Below, piece after piece: positions 18,464-27,750 of a stretch of 64,000 nt of DNA (position 1 is its first letter; the number at the start of each line of letters is the position of its first letter). The translations under genes and the position numbers were made by a program. Origin of the DNA: Klebsiella sp. BIGb0138 (GTDB lineage Bacteria; Pseudomonadota; Gammaproteobacteria; Enterobacterales; Enterobacteriaceae); the NCBI RefSeq assembly GCF_004342285.1, contig NZ_SMCV01000004.1:310001-374000 (forward strand). Direction: 5' to 3'. The notes under the pieces are model-generated. The model had not been told where the DNA came from. It ran no database searches and saw nothing but the letters and a program-made list of their open reading frames with translations.

Positions 18464-18967
18464 ATGGCATTCTACAGTTCCGGAGTTGAGTACGGCATCC
18501 ATAGCCTGATGTGCATGGTGGACAGTAAAGGTGATGCCCGCGATATGAGCGTGCGGGAAATCGCCGATCTGCAAAGCGTGCCTTACGATTATCTGGCCAA
18601 AATCTTTACCCGGCTGTCCAAAGCAGGCCTGGTGCGCAGTATTGAAGGCAAGGGCGGCGGGTTCCAGCTGGCGAAGCCTGCGGAGCACATCACGGTGCTG
18701 GATGTGGTAAATGCCATCGATGGCGACAAGCGTATTTTCGAATGCCGTGAGATTCGCCAGCGGCTGGCGGTGTTTGGCGCACAGCCGCCGGAATGGGCCT
18801 GCGAAGGGATTTGCGGCGTGCGTTCGGTGATGGAGATAGCACAGCAGCGGATGGAAGAGGCCTTAGGGCAACATACTATTCTGGACTTGACGCGCAAGAT
18901 GTATCGCAAAGCGCCGGATGAGTTTGTCATTGAGGTACAGGACTGGATCGCCGCGCGGAAGAGTTAA
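18464..18967 (+). CDS. Rrf2-family regulator with three conserved-type cysteines
   Basis: A 167-residue Rrf2-family protein. The winged HTH (about 1-70) includes the SVREIADLQSVPYDYLAKIFTRL and EGKGGGFQLAKP segments typical of IscR, NsrR and CymR. Three cysteines follow at about residues 90 (FEC), 109 (WAC) and 113 (GIC), a CxxxC-type arrangement that in IscR or NsrR holds an Fe-S cluster. It could sense redox stress or NO and control the divergent flavoprotein (inference from position). The effector is not established. Confidence 0.85.
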   Translation: MAFYSSGVEYGIHSLMCMVDSKGDARDMSVREIADLQSVPYDYLAKIFTRLSKAGLVRSIEGKGGGFQLAKPAEHITVLDVVNAIDGDKRIFECREIRQRLAVFGAQPPEWACEGICGVRSVMEIAQQRMEEALGQHTILDLTRKMYRKAPDEFVIEVQDWIAARKS

Positions 18968-18994
18968 CCTCAGCCAGTCGCTGACTGAGGTTAA
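18964..18994. terminator. Bidirectional hairpin between the Rrf2 gene and dtpB
   Basis: TTAACCTCAG and CTGAGGTTAA form a perfect 10-bp stem that starts within the Rrf2 stop codon and serves both converging genes. Confidence 0.7.
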
Positions 18995-19003
18995 TCGGCG
19001 TCG

Positions 19004-20476
19004 CTATTTCTCGCTCGCCGGCGTGTTAATCATCCGGTTGAGCCACGGCACCAGAATCGCCATCACGAGGGTGACGCCGAGGGTGACCAGACCAATTTTG
19101 CCAAATACGTTGGTATAGATCGGTAAGGTTTGCAGCGGGTCGGTAATATTTTCCGGGACGGCGGTGAAGGTGGCGACATATCCCCCCATCAGGAAGGCCG
19201 CCGCCTGGGTCAGGAACCACATCCCAAGAATAAAGCCCATCAGATGCTGGGGCACCAGCGCGGCGACCATCGCCAGGCCGAGGGCGCTAATCAGCAATTC
19301 CCCCAGACTCTGGAACAGATAAATCAGCACGATAAACCAGGGCGATGTCAGCCCCTGCGCATCGGCGAACCAGATCCCCGCCGCCGCCGCGGTCAGGAAC
19401 CCCAGCGAACATAAAAACATACCGAGGGTAAATTTCATCGGCATAGTCAGGTCTTTACCTTTGTTGCCGAGGCGGGTGTACAGGGCCGCCAGTACCGGGC
19501 TGGCGACCACCACCCAGAACGGGTTCAGCGCCTGGAAACTGACCGGGTTAATAGTGAAGCCAAGAATATCGTGATGGACGTTATTGATGGCAAAGAAGTT
19601 GAGCGAGGTCGGCATTTGTGCGTACAGAATGTAGAACAACACCGCTTCCAGCATCAGGATAAAGGCGACAAACATCTTGTTGCGCCCGGTTTTCTCGAGC
19701 TTGAAAGCCTCGCGGAAGAAGAAAACGATCACCACGATGGAGAGGACAATCAGGACCAGATTGGCGATTTTGACGTTATGCATCAGCCAGGCGCAGAGGT
19801 ACACCATTACCACGGTGCCAGACAGCACGTACAGCAGGTTACGTAAAATTAACGGCCGGTGGTCTGGCTCTGAACCGATATCTTTTACCATCCCGCGGCA
19901 GGCGAAATAGACCAGTAGGGCGATAATCAGCCCCGCGCCGCACAGATTATAGGTGACGGCATAGCCAAATTTTTCGGCAATCACCGGCGCCAGAGAGAGC
20001 GAGAGCAGCGAGCCGATATTAATCGACATGTAAAACAGGGTGAACGCCCCATCGAGGCGGGCATCCTTTGGCGGATAGCATTTTGACAGCAGGCTGGCGG
20101 GGTTGGCCTTAAACAGCCCGTTACCGACGGCGATGGTGCCCAGGGCGATAAAAATCAGGTCCGGTTTTAACAGCGACAGTCCGGTCATGAAGTAGCCGAG
20201 CGCCAGCACAATCGCCCCCAATACCAGCGTACGCTTTGTGCCGAGCAGGTGATCGCCCACATAGCCGCCGATGGAGATCAGGCCGTAAACTAATGCCGCA
20301 AAGGCGCCAAAGGTAACAAAGGCTTGTTCCTGAGAAAATCCAAGCTGTTTAACGAAAAAGACCGCCAGGATGCCCTGGACGCCGTAATAGCCAAATCGCT
20401 CCCATAATTCCACAAAAAAAATCATGAAGAACGGCCGGGGTTGCTGCAGTAACCCCGTAGGTGCTGTTGTTTTCAT
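19004..20476 (-). CDS. dtpB: Proton-dependent di/tripeptide transporter DtpB
   Basis: Inner-membrane POT/PTR-family symporter, 490 residues and about 14 membrane segments. The hallmark ERFGYYG of helix 1 (about 26-32, ExxER type), the [10 protein letters not shown] stretch and the [10 protein letters not shown] motif of helix 5 are present. The sequence follows E. coli DtpB (YhiP) throughout. It is located between rsmJ and uspA as in E. coli. It is a single gene; the 305-base gap upstream contains its AT-rich promoter region but no operator that I can name. Confidence 0.97.
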   Translation of the reverse strand: MKTTAPTGLLQQPRPFFMIFFVELWERFGYYGVQGILAVFFVKQLGFSQEQAFVTFGAFAALVYGLISIGGYVGDHLLGTKRTLVLGAIVLALGYFMTGLSLLKPDLIFIALGTIAVGNGLFKANPASLLSKCYPPKDARLDGAFTLFYMSINIGSLLSLSLAPVIAEKFGYAVTYNLCGAGLIIALLVYFACRGMVKDIGSEPDHRPLILRNLLYVLSGTVVMVYLCAWLMHNVKIANLVLIVLSIVVIVFFFREAFKLEKTGRNKMFVAFILMLEAVLFYILYAQMPTSLNFFAINNVHHDILGFTINPVSFQALNPFWVVVASPVLAALYTRLGNKGKDLTMPMKFTLGMFLCSLGFLTAAAAGIWFADAQGLTSPWFIVLIYLFQSLGELLISALGLAMVAALVPQHLMGFILGMWFLTQAAAFLMGGYVATFTAVPENITDPLQTLPIYTNVFGKIGLVTLGVTLVMAILVPWLNRMINTPASEK

Positions 20477-20730
20477 ATTCCTTCGCCTTGTCGTGCTATC
20501 CCAAAAAAGTATGAACGCGTATGCCGGAACGCGCTGAAAAGTATTCTTAAGCTAAATGACGTGGTCATTTGCCTTATGTGTAGATTATTATATAGATTAT
20601 TTTTCTTTTAATTGGTTGATCACACTAATCATTAATAAATAATTGGATTGATATGCTTATTTTTTCTGCAAAAGAATTCGCGTGAGTGAAGCGCAGAAGA
20701 GGGAGGGGAGATGGCGCCGGAGAAAGCAAC

Positions 20731-20752
20731 AACGCCCGCATAAGCGGGCGTT
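20731..20752 (-). terminator. uspA terminator hairpin
   Basis: AACGCCCGC and GCGGGCGTT form a perfect 9-bp stem with a 4-base loop, 30 bases past the uspA stop. On the minus strand it is followed by GTTGCTTTCT, only moderately T-rich. The rest of the 20477-20781 gap is AT-rich dtpB upstream sequence with no gene. Confidence 0.75.
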
Positions 20753-20781
20753 GATAAGTCTGATGGTCAAGGCGCGGGCGG

Positions 20782-21219
20782 TTATTCGTCTTCTTCGTCG
20801 CGCAGCGGAACAATCAGCATATCGACGTGCACGGTATTGATCAGCTGGCGTGCGGAAGACATCAGCTTGCTCCAGAAATCCTGATGGTGCCCGCAGACCA
20901 CCAAATCCATATCGTATTTTTTAATGGCATCCACCAGTACCTGGCCGAGATCGCCGCTACCGCTCAGGGTTTCGGTAATCGGATAGCCTGCATTGGTCGA
21001 CAGCTCGCTCAGCGCGTGGTGGGTCTCTTCGGAAATGCGTTTCTGCATATCGCCAAGATTGACATCGATCAGACCGGTGTACAGGTCGGAGTAGTTAACA
21101 TCGACGTGAATCAGAGAAACCTTGGCATTGTAAGGACGCGCCATAGAAACGGCTTTCTCTACCAGCACTTTGCTTTCCGGGGAGAGATCTACTGCAATAA
21201 GAATATGTTTGTAAGCCAT
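20782..21219 (-). CDS. uspA: Universal stress protein A
   Basis: A 145-residue cytoplasmic stress protein, essentially the E. coli UspA sequence (start [15 protein letters not shown]). It is the UspA subclass that does not bind ATP: the ATP-type GxxGxxxxG loop is replaced by the [14 protein letters not shown] stretch (about 110-123). It is divergent from uspB as in E. coli. The 379-base gap upstream (21220-21598) holds its promoter and a GC-rich leader hairpin (GCCCGC and GCGGGC at 21282-21298), and no gene. Confidence 0.97.
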   Translation of the reverse strand: MAYKHILIAVDLSPESKVLVEKAVSMARPYNAKVSLIHVDVNYSDLYTGLIDVNLGDMQKRISEETHHALSELSTNAGYPITETLSGSGDLGQVLVDAIKKYDMDLVVCGHHQDFWSKLMSSARQLINTVHVDMLIVPLRDEEDE

Positions 21220-21351
21220 AGTGTTACTCCTTCCATAAGTTGTCGATGACCATTGGACCAGACAGCTGGTGCTGCCGCTTCGCCCGCGTCCTGCGGGCTA
21301 ACCCGCGGGGGTTCAGCCCTTTAAGGACTTAATTGTAGAAGATATTTCTAC

Positions 21352-21378
21352 CTTATAGCGCCCCTCGCGCTCCGTCAA
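21352..21378 (-). promoter_or_regulatory. Probable uspA promoter
   Basis: TTGACG (21378-21373, minus strand) is followed 15 bases later by TATAAG (21357-21352). The spacing is shorter than ideal; shifting the -10 to TAAGGT gives 17 bases. The leader to uspA would be about 125 bases. Confidence 0.5.
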
Positions 21379-21598
21379 TGCACCTGGCCCACCTAAAGTT
21401 AAACAAATATATTCATCTTACGTATTGATAACGATTAACCTTGTGGTAAAAAAATGGACTGATCTCCTACACTATTTAATGAGCCGATCGGATAAATAAA
21501 CGTGATCGGAATCGCACTCTTGTATTGTATGTTGGGTCGGGTATTGGGGAGCGCTAGCCCCGGAGGAGTCTCCGAGGGCGGGTCGCCGGGGAGGACGT

Positions 21599-21934
21599 AT
21601 GATCAGCACTATTGCGCTGTTTTGGGCCCTGTGTATCGTTTGTGTGGTGAATATGGCACGCTACTTCTCATCATTGCGTGCGTTATTGGTTGTGCTACGT
21701 GGTTGCGATCCCTTGCTTTATCAATATGTTGATGGTGGAGGTTTTTTCACTTCGCACGGGCAACCGGGTAAACAGATGCGCCTGGTGTGGTATATCTATG
21801 CCCAACGTTACCGCGATCACCACGATGACGAGTTTATTCGTCGCTGCGAGCGTGTACGGCGGCAATTTATTCTGACCAGCGCCTTATGCGGGCTGGTGGT
21901 GGTGAGTCTGATTGCGCTGCTGATCTGGCACTAG
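21599..21934 (+). CDS. uspB: Universal stress protein B
   Basis: A 111-residue inner-membrane protein with a membrane segment at each end (about 5-25 and 90-110) and a charged middle region. It matches E. coli UspB, a sigma-S-dependent gene linked to ethanol tolerance in stationary phase. The start ATG at 21599 is preceded by the GGGGAGGA ribosome site. It is divergent from uspA and converges on pitA. Confidence 0.95.
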   Translation: MISTIALFWALCIVCVVNMARYFSSLRALLVVLRGCDPLLYQYVDGGGFFTSHGQPGKQMRLVWYIYAQRYRDHHDDEFIRRCERVRRQFILTSALCGLVVVSLIALLIWH

Positions 21935-21951
21935 CCGGCTGTGAGGTAAAA

Positions 21952-21977
21952 AAACGGGCCAGTTTCCTGACCCGTTT
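21952..21977. terminator. Bidirectional terminator between uspB and pitA
   Basis: AAACGGGCCAG and CTGACCCGTTT pair with one mismatch around a 4-base loop. A/T runs flank both sides, so it suits both converging genes. Confidence 0.8.
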
Positions 21978-22009
21978 CATGCTGTTACCGCGATGGCGGA
22001 TAAGCGGAT

Positions 22010-23509
22010 TTAGATAATCTTCAGGGCAATCCAGTACAGTCCGCCTGACAGCAGAATCGCTGCCGGCAGGGTGAGAACCCACGCCATCAGAATGCTGGTG
22101 ACGGTCTTTTTCTGCAGGCCGCCGCCATCGACGAGCATCGTCCCCGCCACGGAGGAGGAGAGTACGTGAGTGGTGGAAACCGGCATCCCGGTATAACTGG
22201 CCAGGCCAATCGAAACGGCGGCGGTCATCTGGGCTGACATACCTTGTGCGTAGGTCATGCCTTTCTTACCAATCTTCTCGCCGATAGTGGTCGCCACGCG
22301 ACGCCAGCCGATCATGGTGCCGATGCCCAGCGCCAGAGCAACCGCCATAATGATCCAGATTGGCGCGTACTCGATAGTACTCAGCATATCGGTTTTCAGT
22401 TTCTTCAGCAGACGCTGGTCGTCAGCGTTGACTTCCGGCAGCTTCGCCACTTTATCGGTAGTGTCGGAAATACACAGCATAATGCGGCGCAGCTGGCTAC
22501 GCTGGTCAATAGAGAGCGCGTCATAGCTTTCAATACCGGTCAGCGCCGTCTTCACGCGACCCAGCGCGTTGATGGTGTTCGCCGGGTGGCAGTGGAACTC
22601 ACCGCCGGTGTTGGCCGCGCCAGGCTCCGGGGATGGGATCAGCTGATCGACGCCGGTCGCTTTTTTCAACAGCTCAGGGCGCTGCTGGAAGAAGGTTTCC
22701 ACGTTGTTGACCGCATCACGGGTACGGGTGATTTCATAGCCGGAGGCGTTCATGTTGACCACGAAACCTGCCGGCGCCACGCCGATAAGCACCAGCATCA
22801 CCAGACCAATGCCTTTCTGACCGTCGTTGGCGCCGTGGGAGAACGACACGCCAATAGCCGACAGAATCAGGGCAATACGGGTCCAGAATGGTGGTTTTTT
22901 CTTGCCGTCTTTCTTTTCACGTTCCGCCGGCGTCAGGTGGATACGGGCGCGTTTCTTGGTCCCGCTCCAGTAACGACGCAGAATGAAAATCAGACCGCCT
23001 GCCACCACCAGACCGACGATCGGCGAGACGATCAGCGAGGCGAAAATACCGATGACTTTCGGGATATTCAGCGCGTCGACCACCGAGGTGCCGGTCATCA
23101 GCGCATTGGTTAAACCAATACCGATGATAGCGCCGATCAGGGTGTGCGAGCTGGAGGCCGGAAGGCCGAAATACCAGGTTCCGAGGTTCCAGATAATCGC
23201 TGCCAGCAGCATAGAGAACACCATGGCGAGGCCATGTGCGGATCCCATATTAAGCAGCAGGTCGGTCGGCAACATATGCACGATGGCATAAGCTACGCTA
23301 AGACCACCCAACAGAACGCCGAAGAAGTTGAAGAGGGCCGCCATCGCCACAGCAAGCTGCGACCGCATTGCGCGCGTGTAAATCACAGTTGCAACTGCGT
23401 TTGCGGTATCATGAAAACCGTTAATCGCTTCGTAAAACAGTACGAAAGCTAAAGCAAGCAATAGTAATAATCCGGTGTGTAAATCCAGACCGGCAAATAA
23501 ATGTAGCAT
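22010..23509 (-). CDS. pitA: Low-affinity phosphate transporter PitA
   Basis: Inner-membrane symporter (499 residues) for metal-phosphate complexes, PiT family. The two PiT signature repeats are visible: [10 protein letters not shown] near residue 32 and [12 protein letters not shown] near 224-235. A long hydrophilic loop lies between about 260 and 390. It follows E. coli PitA throughout and is in the same place, next to uspB and yhiN. The 230-base gap to yhiN holds divergent promoters but no feature I can name. Confidence 0.98.
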   Translation of the reverse strand: MLHLFAGLDLHTGLLLLLALAFVLFYEAINGFHDTANAVATVIYTRAMRSQLAVAMAALFNFFGVLLGGLSVAYAIVHMLPTDLLLNMGSAHGLAMVFSMLLAAIIWNLGTWYFGLPASSSHTLIGAIIGIGLTNALMTGTSVVDALNIPKVIGIFASLIVSPIVGLVVAGGLIFILRRYWSGTKKRARIHLTPAEREKKDGKKKPPFWTRIALILSAIGVSFSHGANDGQKGIGLVMLVLIGVAPAGFVVNMNASGYEITRTRDAVNNVETFFQQRPELLKKATGVDQLIPSPEPGAANTGGEFHCHPANTINALGRVKTALTGIESYDALSIDQRSQLRRIMLCISDTTDKVAKLPEVNADDQRLLKKLKTDMLSTIEYAPIWIIMAVALALGIGTMIGWRRVATTIGEKIGKKGMTYAQGMSAQMTAAVSIGLASYTGMPVSTTHVLSSSVAGTMLVDGGGLQKKTVTSILMAWVLTLPAAILLSGGLYWIALKII

Positions 23510-23739
23510 AGGACGTTACGCCATTTTGAGGACATGAACGCGGCGCATTATCAGTGACTTTAGCGGCGCGGGCAAAGTGAAATATAGACTTTTTTTGATT
23601 TTCTTCCTGTTTGGGGGCTACCCGCTTGGGAGTAATCCTATATCTTTCAATGATGTATCTAAATACATGGATTTTCGTGCTGGTGCGACCAGAGTGAAAA
23701 ATTTACAATTCCCGACAATCGGGACATGAGGAAAGTTGT

Positions 23740-24933
23740 GTGGAAAGGTTTGATGCCATTGTGATCGGCGCCGGTGCGGCGGGAATGTTTTGTGCAGCGC
23801 AGGCGGGCCAGGCGGGGCAGCGCGTGCTGCTGCTGGATAATGGTAAAAAGCCAGGCCGCAAGATCCTGATGTCCGGTGGCGGGCGCTGCAACTTTACTAA
23901 CATGTATATTGAACCGGCGGCCTATCTCAGTCAGAACCCGCATTTTTGTAAATCAGCGCTGGCGCGCTACAGCCAGTGGGATTTTATCGATCTGGTGGGC
24001 AAACACGGTATTGCCTGGCATGAGAAGACCCTCGGCCAGCTGTTTTGCGATGATTCCGCCGAGCAAATCGTCAACCTGCTGCTGGCCGAGTGTGCAAAGG
24101 GCGGCGTACAGATTCGCCTGCGTAGCGAAATTCTCAGCGTCGAACGTGACGACGAGGGCTTTACGCTGCAGCTTAACGGCGAGCCGGTGGCGGCAAAAAA
24201 ACTGGTTGTCGCCTCCGGCGGTCTGTCGATGCCGGGGCTCGGCGCGTCGCCGTTCGGCTATAAGCTTGCCGAGCAGTTTGGCCTTAAGGTGCTGCCGACC
24301 CGCGCAGGGCTGGTGCCCTTTACCCTGCACAAACCGCTGCTGGAACAGCTGCAGGTTCTCTCCGGCGTTTCGGTGCCCTCAACCATCGCCGCGCAGGATG
24401 GCACGCTGTTCCGCGAAAATCTGCTGTTTACCCACCGCGGGCTATCCGGGCCGGCGGTGCTGCAAATATCCAGCTACTGGCAGCCGGGCGAGTTTGTCAC
24501 CGTCAACCTGCTGCCGGATTGTCAGCTTGATGAGTTTCTTGACCAGCAGCGCAATGCGCACCCGAATCAAAGCCTGAAAAACACCCTGGCGATGCTGTTG
24601 CCGAAGCGGCTGGTGGAGTGCCTGCAGCAGCTGGGACAGATTCCGGACGTCACCCTCAGGCAGCTGAACGCGCGCGAGCAGGAGGCGCTGGTGGAAACGC
24701 TGACCGCGTGGCGGGTCCAGCCGAATGGCACCGAAGGCTATCGCACGGCGGAAGTGACGCTTGGCGGCGTGGATACTCACGAGCTCTCGTCACGGACCAT
24801 GGAAGCGCGCAAGGTGCCGGGGCTCTATTTTATCGGCGAGGTGATGGACGTGACCGGCTGGCTCGGGGGGTATAACTTCCAGTGGGCATGGGCCAGCGCC
24901 TGGGCCTGCGCGCAGGCGCTGGCGGAAGCGTAA
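23740..24933 (+). CDS. yhiN: HI0933-family flavoprotein YhiN
   Basis: A 397-residue FAD-containing protein of unknown substrate. The N-terminal dinucleotide motif is IGAGAAGMFCAAQAG (about 9-23), followed by the family hallmark GGGRCNFTN (about 46-54). The C-terminal TGWLGGYNFQWAWASG-like segment contacts FAD in relatives. The length matches E. coli YhiN. The start codon is GTG at 23740, preceded by AGGAAA. Confidence 0.93.
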   Translation: MERFDAIVIGAGAAGMFCAAQAGQAGQRVLLLDNGKKPGRKILMSGGGRCNFTNMYIEPAAYLSQNPHFCKSALARYSQWDFIDLVGKHGIAWHEKTLGQLFCDDSAEQIVNLLLAECAKGGVQIRLRSEILSVERDDEGFTLQLNGEPVAAKKLVVASGGLSMPGLGASPFGYKLAEQFGLKVLPTRAGLVPFTLHKPLLEQLQVLSGVSVPSTIAAQDGTLFRENLLFTHRGLSGPAVLQISSYWQPGEFVTVNLLPDCQLDEFLDQQRNAHPNQSLKNTLAMLLPKRLVECLQQLGQIPDVTLRQLNAREQEALVETLTAWRVQPNGTEGYRTAEVTLGGVDTHELSSRTMEARKVPGLYFIGEVMDVTGWLGGYNFQWAWASAWACAQALAEA

Positions 24934-24937
24934 GAGG

Positions 24938-24969
24938 GGGGTCAGCCTCCTTTGCCGGAGCCTGACCCC
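24938..24969. terminator. Bidirectional hairpin between yhiN and mgtE
   Basis: GGGGTCAG and CTGACCCC, with inner CTCC and GGAG pairs, form a two-part stem between the converging stops. Confidence 0.65.
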
Positions 24970-24976
24970 TGGACGA

Positions 24977-25990
24977 TCAGTTCAGGCCAAGAAAGTGCTG
25001 GGCGATTTTGAAGTAGATAATCAGCCCGGTGCCATCAATCAGCGTGGCGATAAACGGGGCGGAGACCACCGCCGGGTCGATACCGACGCGCTTGAGCACC
25101 ATCGGTATCACCGATGAGACCACCGCACTCCACAGCGTAATACATACCAGCGTCAGGCTGACGATCAGCGTGATTTCCATGCCGATACCCATCATCCAGG
25201 CGCGTACGCATCCCGCCAGCCCCAGGGTGAGGGCGATCAGCAGCGAGGTGGAGACCTCTTTACGAATCACCCGGCCCATATCGCGTAGCCGTACCTCGCC
25301 CAGCGCCATGGAACGCACCAGGGTTGAGGTGATCTGCGTTCCGCTGTTGCCGCCGGTACCGATCAGCAGCGGAATAAAGAAGGCCAGCGCAATAGCCGAT
25401 TCCAGCGCCTCTTCAAAATGCTGAATGACGCTGCTGGTGTAGGCTTCCGCGACGAACAGCAGCAGCAGCCATACCGATCGCTTCTTCCACAGCGTCCACG
25501 GGCTGATCTCCAGATAGGGCTGCTCCAGCGGCAGCGTCGCCCCCTGACGATGCGCATCTTCGGTGACATCATCTTCCAGCAGATGGGCAATCTCTTTTTC
25601 CATCAGGCAGCCCACCAGCTCGCCTTTCTCGACCACCGGCACGAGGTCGAGACCGCGCTCGGTGAGTTCGGTCACCACCTGCTGGCGTTCGTCATCAGGT
25701 TTGACGCGAAACAGGCAGCTGTCCATTAAATAGCGAATGGATTGCGCCGCATCGCTCTCCTGCAGCAATTTTTTAATGGACAGGCTGCCGCGCAGTTTTT
25801 TTCCAGCCACCACAAAAACCTGGCCGGGAATATCATCGCTGGTGAGCTGTGAGACAAAGAGCTCCCGCGCTTCATAGACGCTGAGGTGCTCGGGCAGAGT
25901 AATAAAATCGGTACGCATGTACTGGGCGATCGCATCCCCGTCGAAGGCGGAAGTGGCCAGGTGCGCGGCGCAGTGTTGCATTGAAGACAT
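24977..25990 (-). CDS. mgtE: MgtE-type magnesium transporter without the N-domain
   Basis: A 337-residue magnesium channel-like protein. A pair of CBS domains (about 20-140) leads through a plug-helix region to five membrane segments (about 170-337). Family hallmarks are PLLIGTGGNSGTQ (about 205-217) and the pore-end segment with DPAVVSAPFIATLIDGTG, whose Asp residues line the ion path in characterised MgtE. The usual superhelical N-domain of about 130 residues is absent, so Mg sensing would rely on the CBS pair. SD AGGGA lies eight bases ahead of ATG 25990. The leader is about 430 bases and looks like an M-box magnesium riboswitch, which supports magnesium as substrate. Confidence 0.88.
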   Translation of the reverse strand: MSSMQHCAAHLATSAFDGDAIAQYMRTDFITLPEHLSVYEARELFVSQLTSDDIPGQVFVVAGKKLRGSLSIKKLLQESDAAQSIRYLMDSCLFRVKPDDERQQVVTELTERGLDLVPVVEKGELVGCLMEKEIAHLLEDDVTEDAHRQGATLPLEQPYLEISPWTLWKKRSVWLLLLFVAEAYTSSVIQHFEEALESAIALAFFIPLLIGTGGNSGTQITSTLVRSMALGEVRLRDMGRVIRKEVSTSLLIALTLGLAGCVRAWMMGIGMEITLIVSLTLVCITLWSAVVSSVIPMVLKRVGIDPAVVSAPFIATLIDGTGLIIYFKIAQHFLGLN

Positions 25991-25999
25991 GGTGTAATT

Positions 26000-26024
26000 C
26001 CCTATAAAAAATCCCTCATAGGGG
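26000..26024 (-). promoter_or_regulatory. Overlapping terminator-like hairpin and SD-masking hairpin before mgtE
   Basis: On the minus strand, CCCT-ATG-AGGG is followed by ATTTTTT, a short terminator-like hairpin. The same CCCTAT can instead pair with ATAGGG, which is the mgtE Shine-Dalgarno region. The two foldings exclude each other and would form a compact expression platform for the upstream sensor. Confidence 0.5.
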
Positions 26025-26099
26025 CGAACAAGACAGGATGAGCACAGGCAGATCCCTACGTCCTGGATTAGGTTGTGCCCCTGATTAGACGTGAACGTC

Positions 26100-26198
26100 G
26101 CTGGCGGTTATTTTGCCCCAGAGCAAGGCGTGAGCAGTGTGGTTTGGGGCCCCAAATGCGCTGTGAGCAACGCAGCATTGGGGCAAAATAGCCCCAGC
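26100..26198. repeat. Long imperfect palindrome in the mgtE leader
   Basis: Two arms of about 49 bases meet at 26149/26150 (TTTGGGG against CCCCAAA). The outer ends GCTGGcGGtTATTTTGCCCC and GGGGCAAAATAGCCCCAGC pair well with one gap, while the middle third pairs poorly. In RNA this would be one long hairpin between the M-box-like aptamer and the coding region. It may be a mobile palindromic repeat. Confidence 0.6.
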
Positions 26199-26251
26199 CC
26201 TTCGGGACGCGCGCCGGAAACGCGTCAACGCCACGTATAATCAGGGACACA

Positions 26252-26412
26252 GCCTCGAACTGCACAACGTATCTGTCCGGCATAAACGCCGTCAGAAGTT
26301 ACCCTGGCAACATCTTGATTCGATGGATGCCTGTATTTCCCTGAGGGGTCTCTGTTGATACCAGCAGGGCGGCAACTTGTATGTGTGCAGGAGCCTCGCC
26401 ATAACGAGATCG
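26252..26412 (-). promoter_or_regulatory. M-box (ykoK-type) magnesium riboswitch, probable
   Basis: The leader reads GTTATGGCGAGGCTCCTGCA near its 5' end, then TTGCCGCCC, TATCAACAGAGA, CATCCATCGAATCAAGATG and TATGCCGGACAG in order. These match the order and much of the sequence of the M-box aptamer (GTTAGGTGAGGCTCCT, GCTGCCGCCC, GTCAACAG, ATCGA, TATGCC-ACAG). CTCG at 26405-26408 can pair with CGAG at 26254-26257 to close the outer helix. Its position in front of a magnesium transporter gene agrees. M-box RNAs switch expression off when Mg is high. Confidence 0.75.
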
Positions 26413-26426
26413 TTAAATGAGCGGCC

Positions 26427-26455
26427 ATTATAGGCAGGTGGGAAAGTGGTGAAAG
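26427..26455 (-). promoter_or_regulatory. Probable promoter of the mgtE leader
   Basis: A perfect TATAAT -10 (26432-26427, minus strand) has a weak CTTTCA -35 17 bases upstream (26455-26450). Transcription would start near 26420, at the 5' edge of the M-box-like RNA. Confidence 0.6.
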
Positions 26456-26462
26456 CGTATAA

Positions 26463-26499
26463 TTTACGTGGTTTATCAATGGTTGATAAACCACGTAAA
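26463..26499. repeat. Perfect 17-bp inverted repeat downstream of nikR
   Basis: TTTACGTGGTTTATCAA and its exact complement flank a 3-base loop (TGG). It lies 55 bases after the nikR stop and just upstream of the mgtE promoter. No T-run follows on either strand, so it may cap the nik mRNA 3' end or bind a protein rather than act as a simple terminator. Confidence 0.65.
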
Positions 26500-26554
26500 A
26501 TTGGCCGGTTTTCAGGATGATACGTCGAACTGCGTTTCGGCAAGCATCGCCGGG

Positions 26555-26971
26555 TCAGTCGTGCGGGCCGTCGTCTTGCGCGGTTAAGCAGTGCAGATGC
26601 CCGTGACGCACCCCGCGCTGGGCAATCACCTCGTCGGCGAAATGCTGAACTTCGCCCATTTCTCCCTTCAGGACCGCGATTTCCAGGCAGTCGTCGTGGC
26701 TGATATGGACATGCAGGGTGGCGACGGAGAGATCGTGATGATGGTGCTGGGTGGCGATCAGCCGGCTCGCCAGCTCGCGCTTTTCGTGTTCGTACACATA
26801 GGAAAGCACCGCGTAGCCACGCTGCCCGCTCTGCTGCGCATGCTCATGCATCAAAGCGTTGCGTAAAATATCGCGTACCGCCTCCGAGCGGTTGTGATAG
26901 CCGCGCCCGGCGCTTAACGCGTCGAGGGTCGCCAGAAGATCGTCATCAAGAGTCAGGGTTACGCGCTGCAT
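26555..26971 (-). CDS. nikR: Nickel-responsive repressor NikR
   Basis: A 138-residue ribbon-helix-helix repressor of the nickel uptake operon. The N-terminal RHH domain (about 1-45) starts [13 protein letters not shown] as in E. coli, and the ACT-type nickel-binding domain carries the HHHHD cluster (about 76-80), [11 protein letters not shown] with the Cys ligand, and a final histidine-rich tail. It overlaps the end of nikE by 13 bases and is the last gene of the operon. A consensus operator lies in front of nikA. Confidence 0.97.
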   Translation of the reverse strand: MQRVTLTLDDDLLATLDALSAGRGYHNRSEAVRDILRNALMHEHAQQSGQRGYAVLSYVYEHEKRELASRLIATQHHHHDLSVATLHVHISHDDCLEIAVLKGEMGEVQHFADEVIAQRGVRHGHLHCLTAQDDGPHD

Positions 26972-27750
26972 GGTCGTTTCTCTTTAGCAAGGGAGGGCGG
27001 AAACGCGGGAAGTACCGCCCGCTGTAGCGCCCGGCCCGCCGTAGACTGAAGGCGCAGCGGGGCGTTGACCGCCGTAGTTTCAATAATCTGCCCGCTTTCC
27101 ATCACCATCACCCGCTGGCAAAAACGCTCCACCAGCCGCAGGTCGTGGGTGATGAACAGGCAGGCGGTAGAAAACTGTACCTGCAGACGCTTCAGTAAGG
27201 CAACGATCTCCGCCTGCAAAACGAGGTCGAGATTCGATACCGCTTCATCGAGGATCAGCAGCCGCGGCTGCACCGCCAGCGCGCGCGCCAGACACACGCG
27301 CTGGAGCTGCCCGCCGCTGAGCTGGAGCGGGCGTTTATCGAGCGCGGCGGGGGAAAGATCGACGGCCCGCATCATCGCCTCGACCCGCGCCAGCCGCTCA
27401 TCGCGCGAGTCGCGAAACAGATGGCGCAGCGGCTCGCCGATAATCTCTCCCACCGTTTTCCGCGGGTTCACGGCGCTGTGCGCATCCTGAAAAACCAGCT
27501 GGATCTCACGGCGGAAAGCCCGCAGCGCCTCGCCTTTTAAGACGCTAAGCGGCGTCTCGCGCCAGCAGATTGCGCCGCGAGCCGGAGATTCAAGGCCGAC
27601 CAGCATACGCGCCAGGGTGCTTTTACCGCAGCCGCTGCGTCCGAGTAACGCCACCGTTTCTCCCGCGGCGATGCTGAGGCTCACCTCGTGCAGGACGGCG
27701 GGATGGTGTGGGTAATCGTGGCTGACATTGTTGACGTACAGCAGATTCAT
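26959..27750 (-). CDS. nikE: Nickel ABC transporter ATPase NikE
   Basis: A 263-residue ABC ATPase of the nickel importer. Walker A is GRSGCGKST (about 37-45), the ABC signature LSGGQLQRV (about 143-151), Walker [13 protein letters not shown] (about 163-174), and the switch His follows in FITHD. It pairs with NikD as the two nucleotide-binding subunits. It overlaps nikD by four bases (ATGA). Confidence 0.96.
   Translation of the reverse strand: MNLLYVNNVSHDYPHHPAVLHEVSLSIAAGETVALLGRSGCGKSTLARMLVGLESPARGAICWRETPLSVLKGEALRAFRREIQLVFQDAHSAVNPRKTVGEIIGEPLRHLFRDSRDERLARVEAMMRAVDLSPAALDKRPLQLSGGQLQRVCLARALAVQPRLLILDEAVSNLDLVLQAEIVALLKRLQVQFSTACLFITHDLRLVERFCQRVMVMESGQIIETTAVNAPLRLQSTAGRALQRAVLPAFPPSLAKEKRPCSA

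Noticed and set aside
26225-26543. Two 80-90-codon frames upstream of mgtE
   Set aside because: They lie across the M-box-like leader and the promoter, lack protein-like composition, and the RNA interpretation explains the sequence better.
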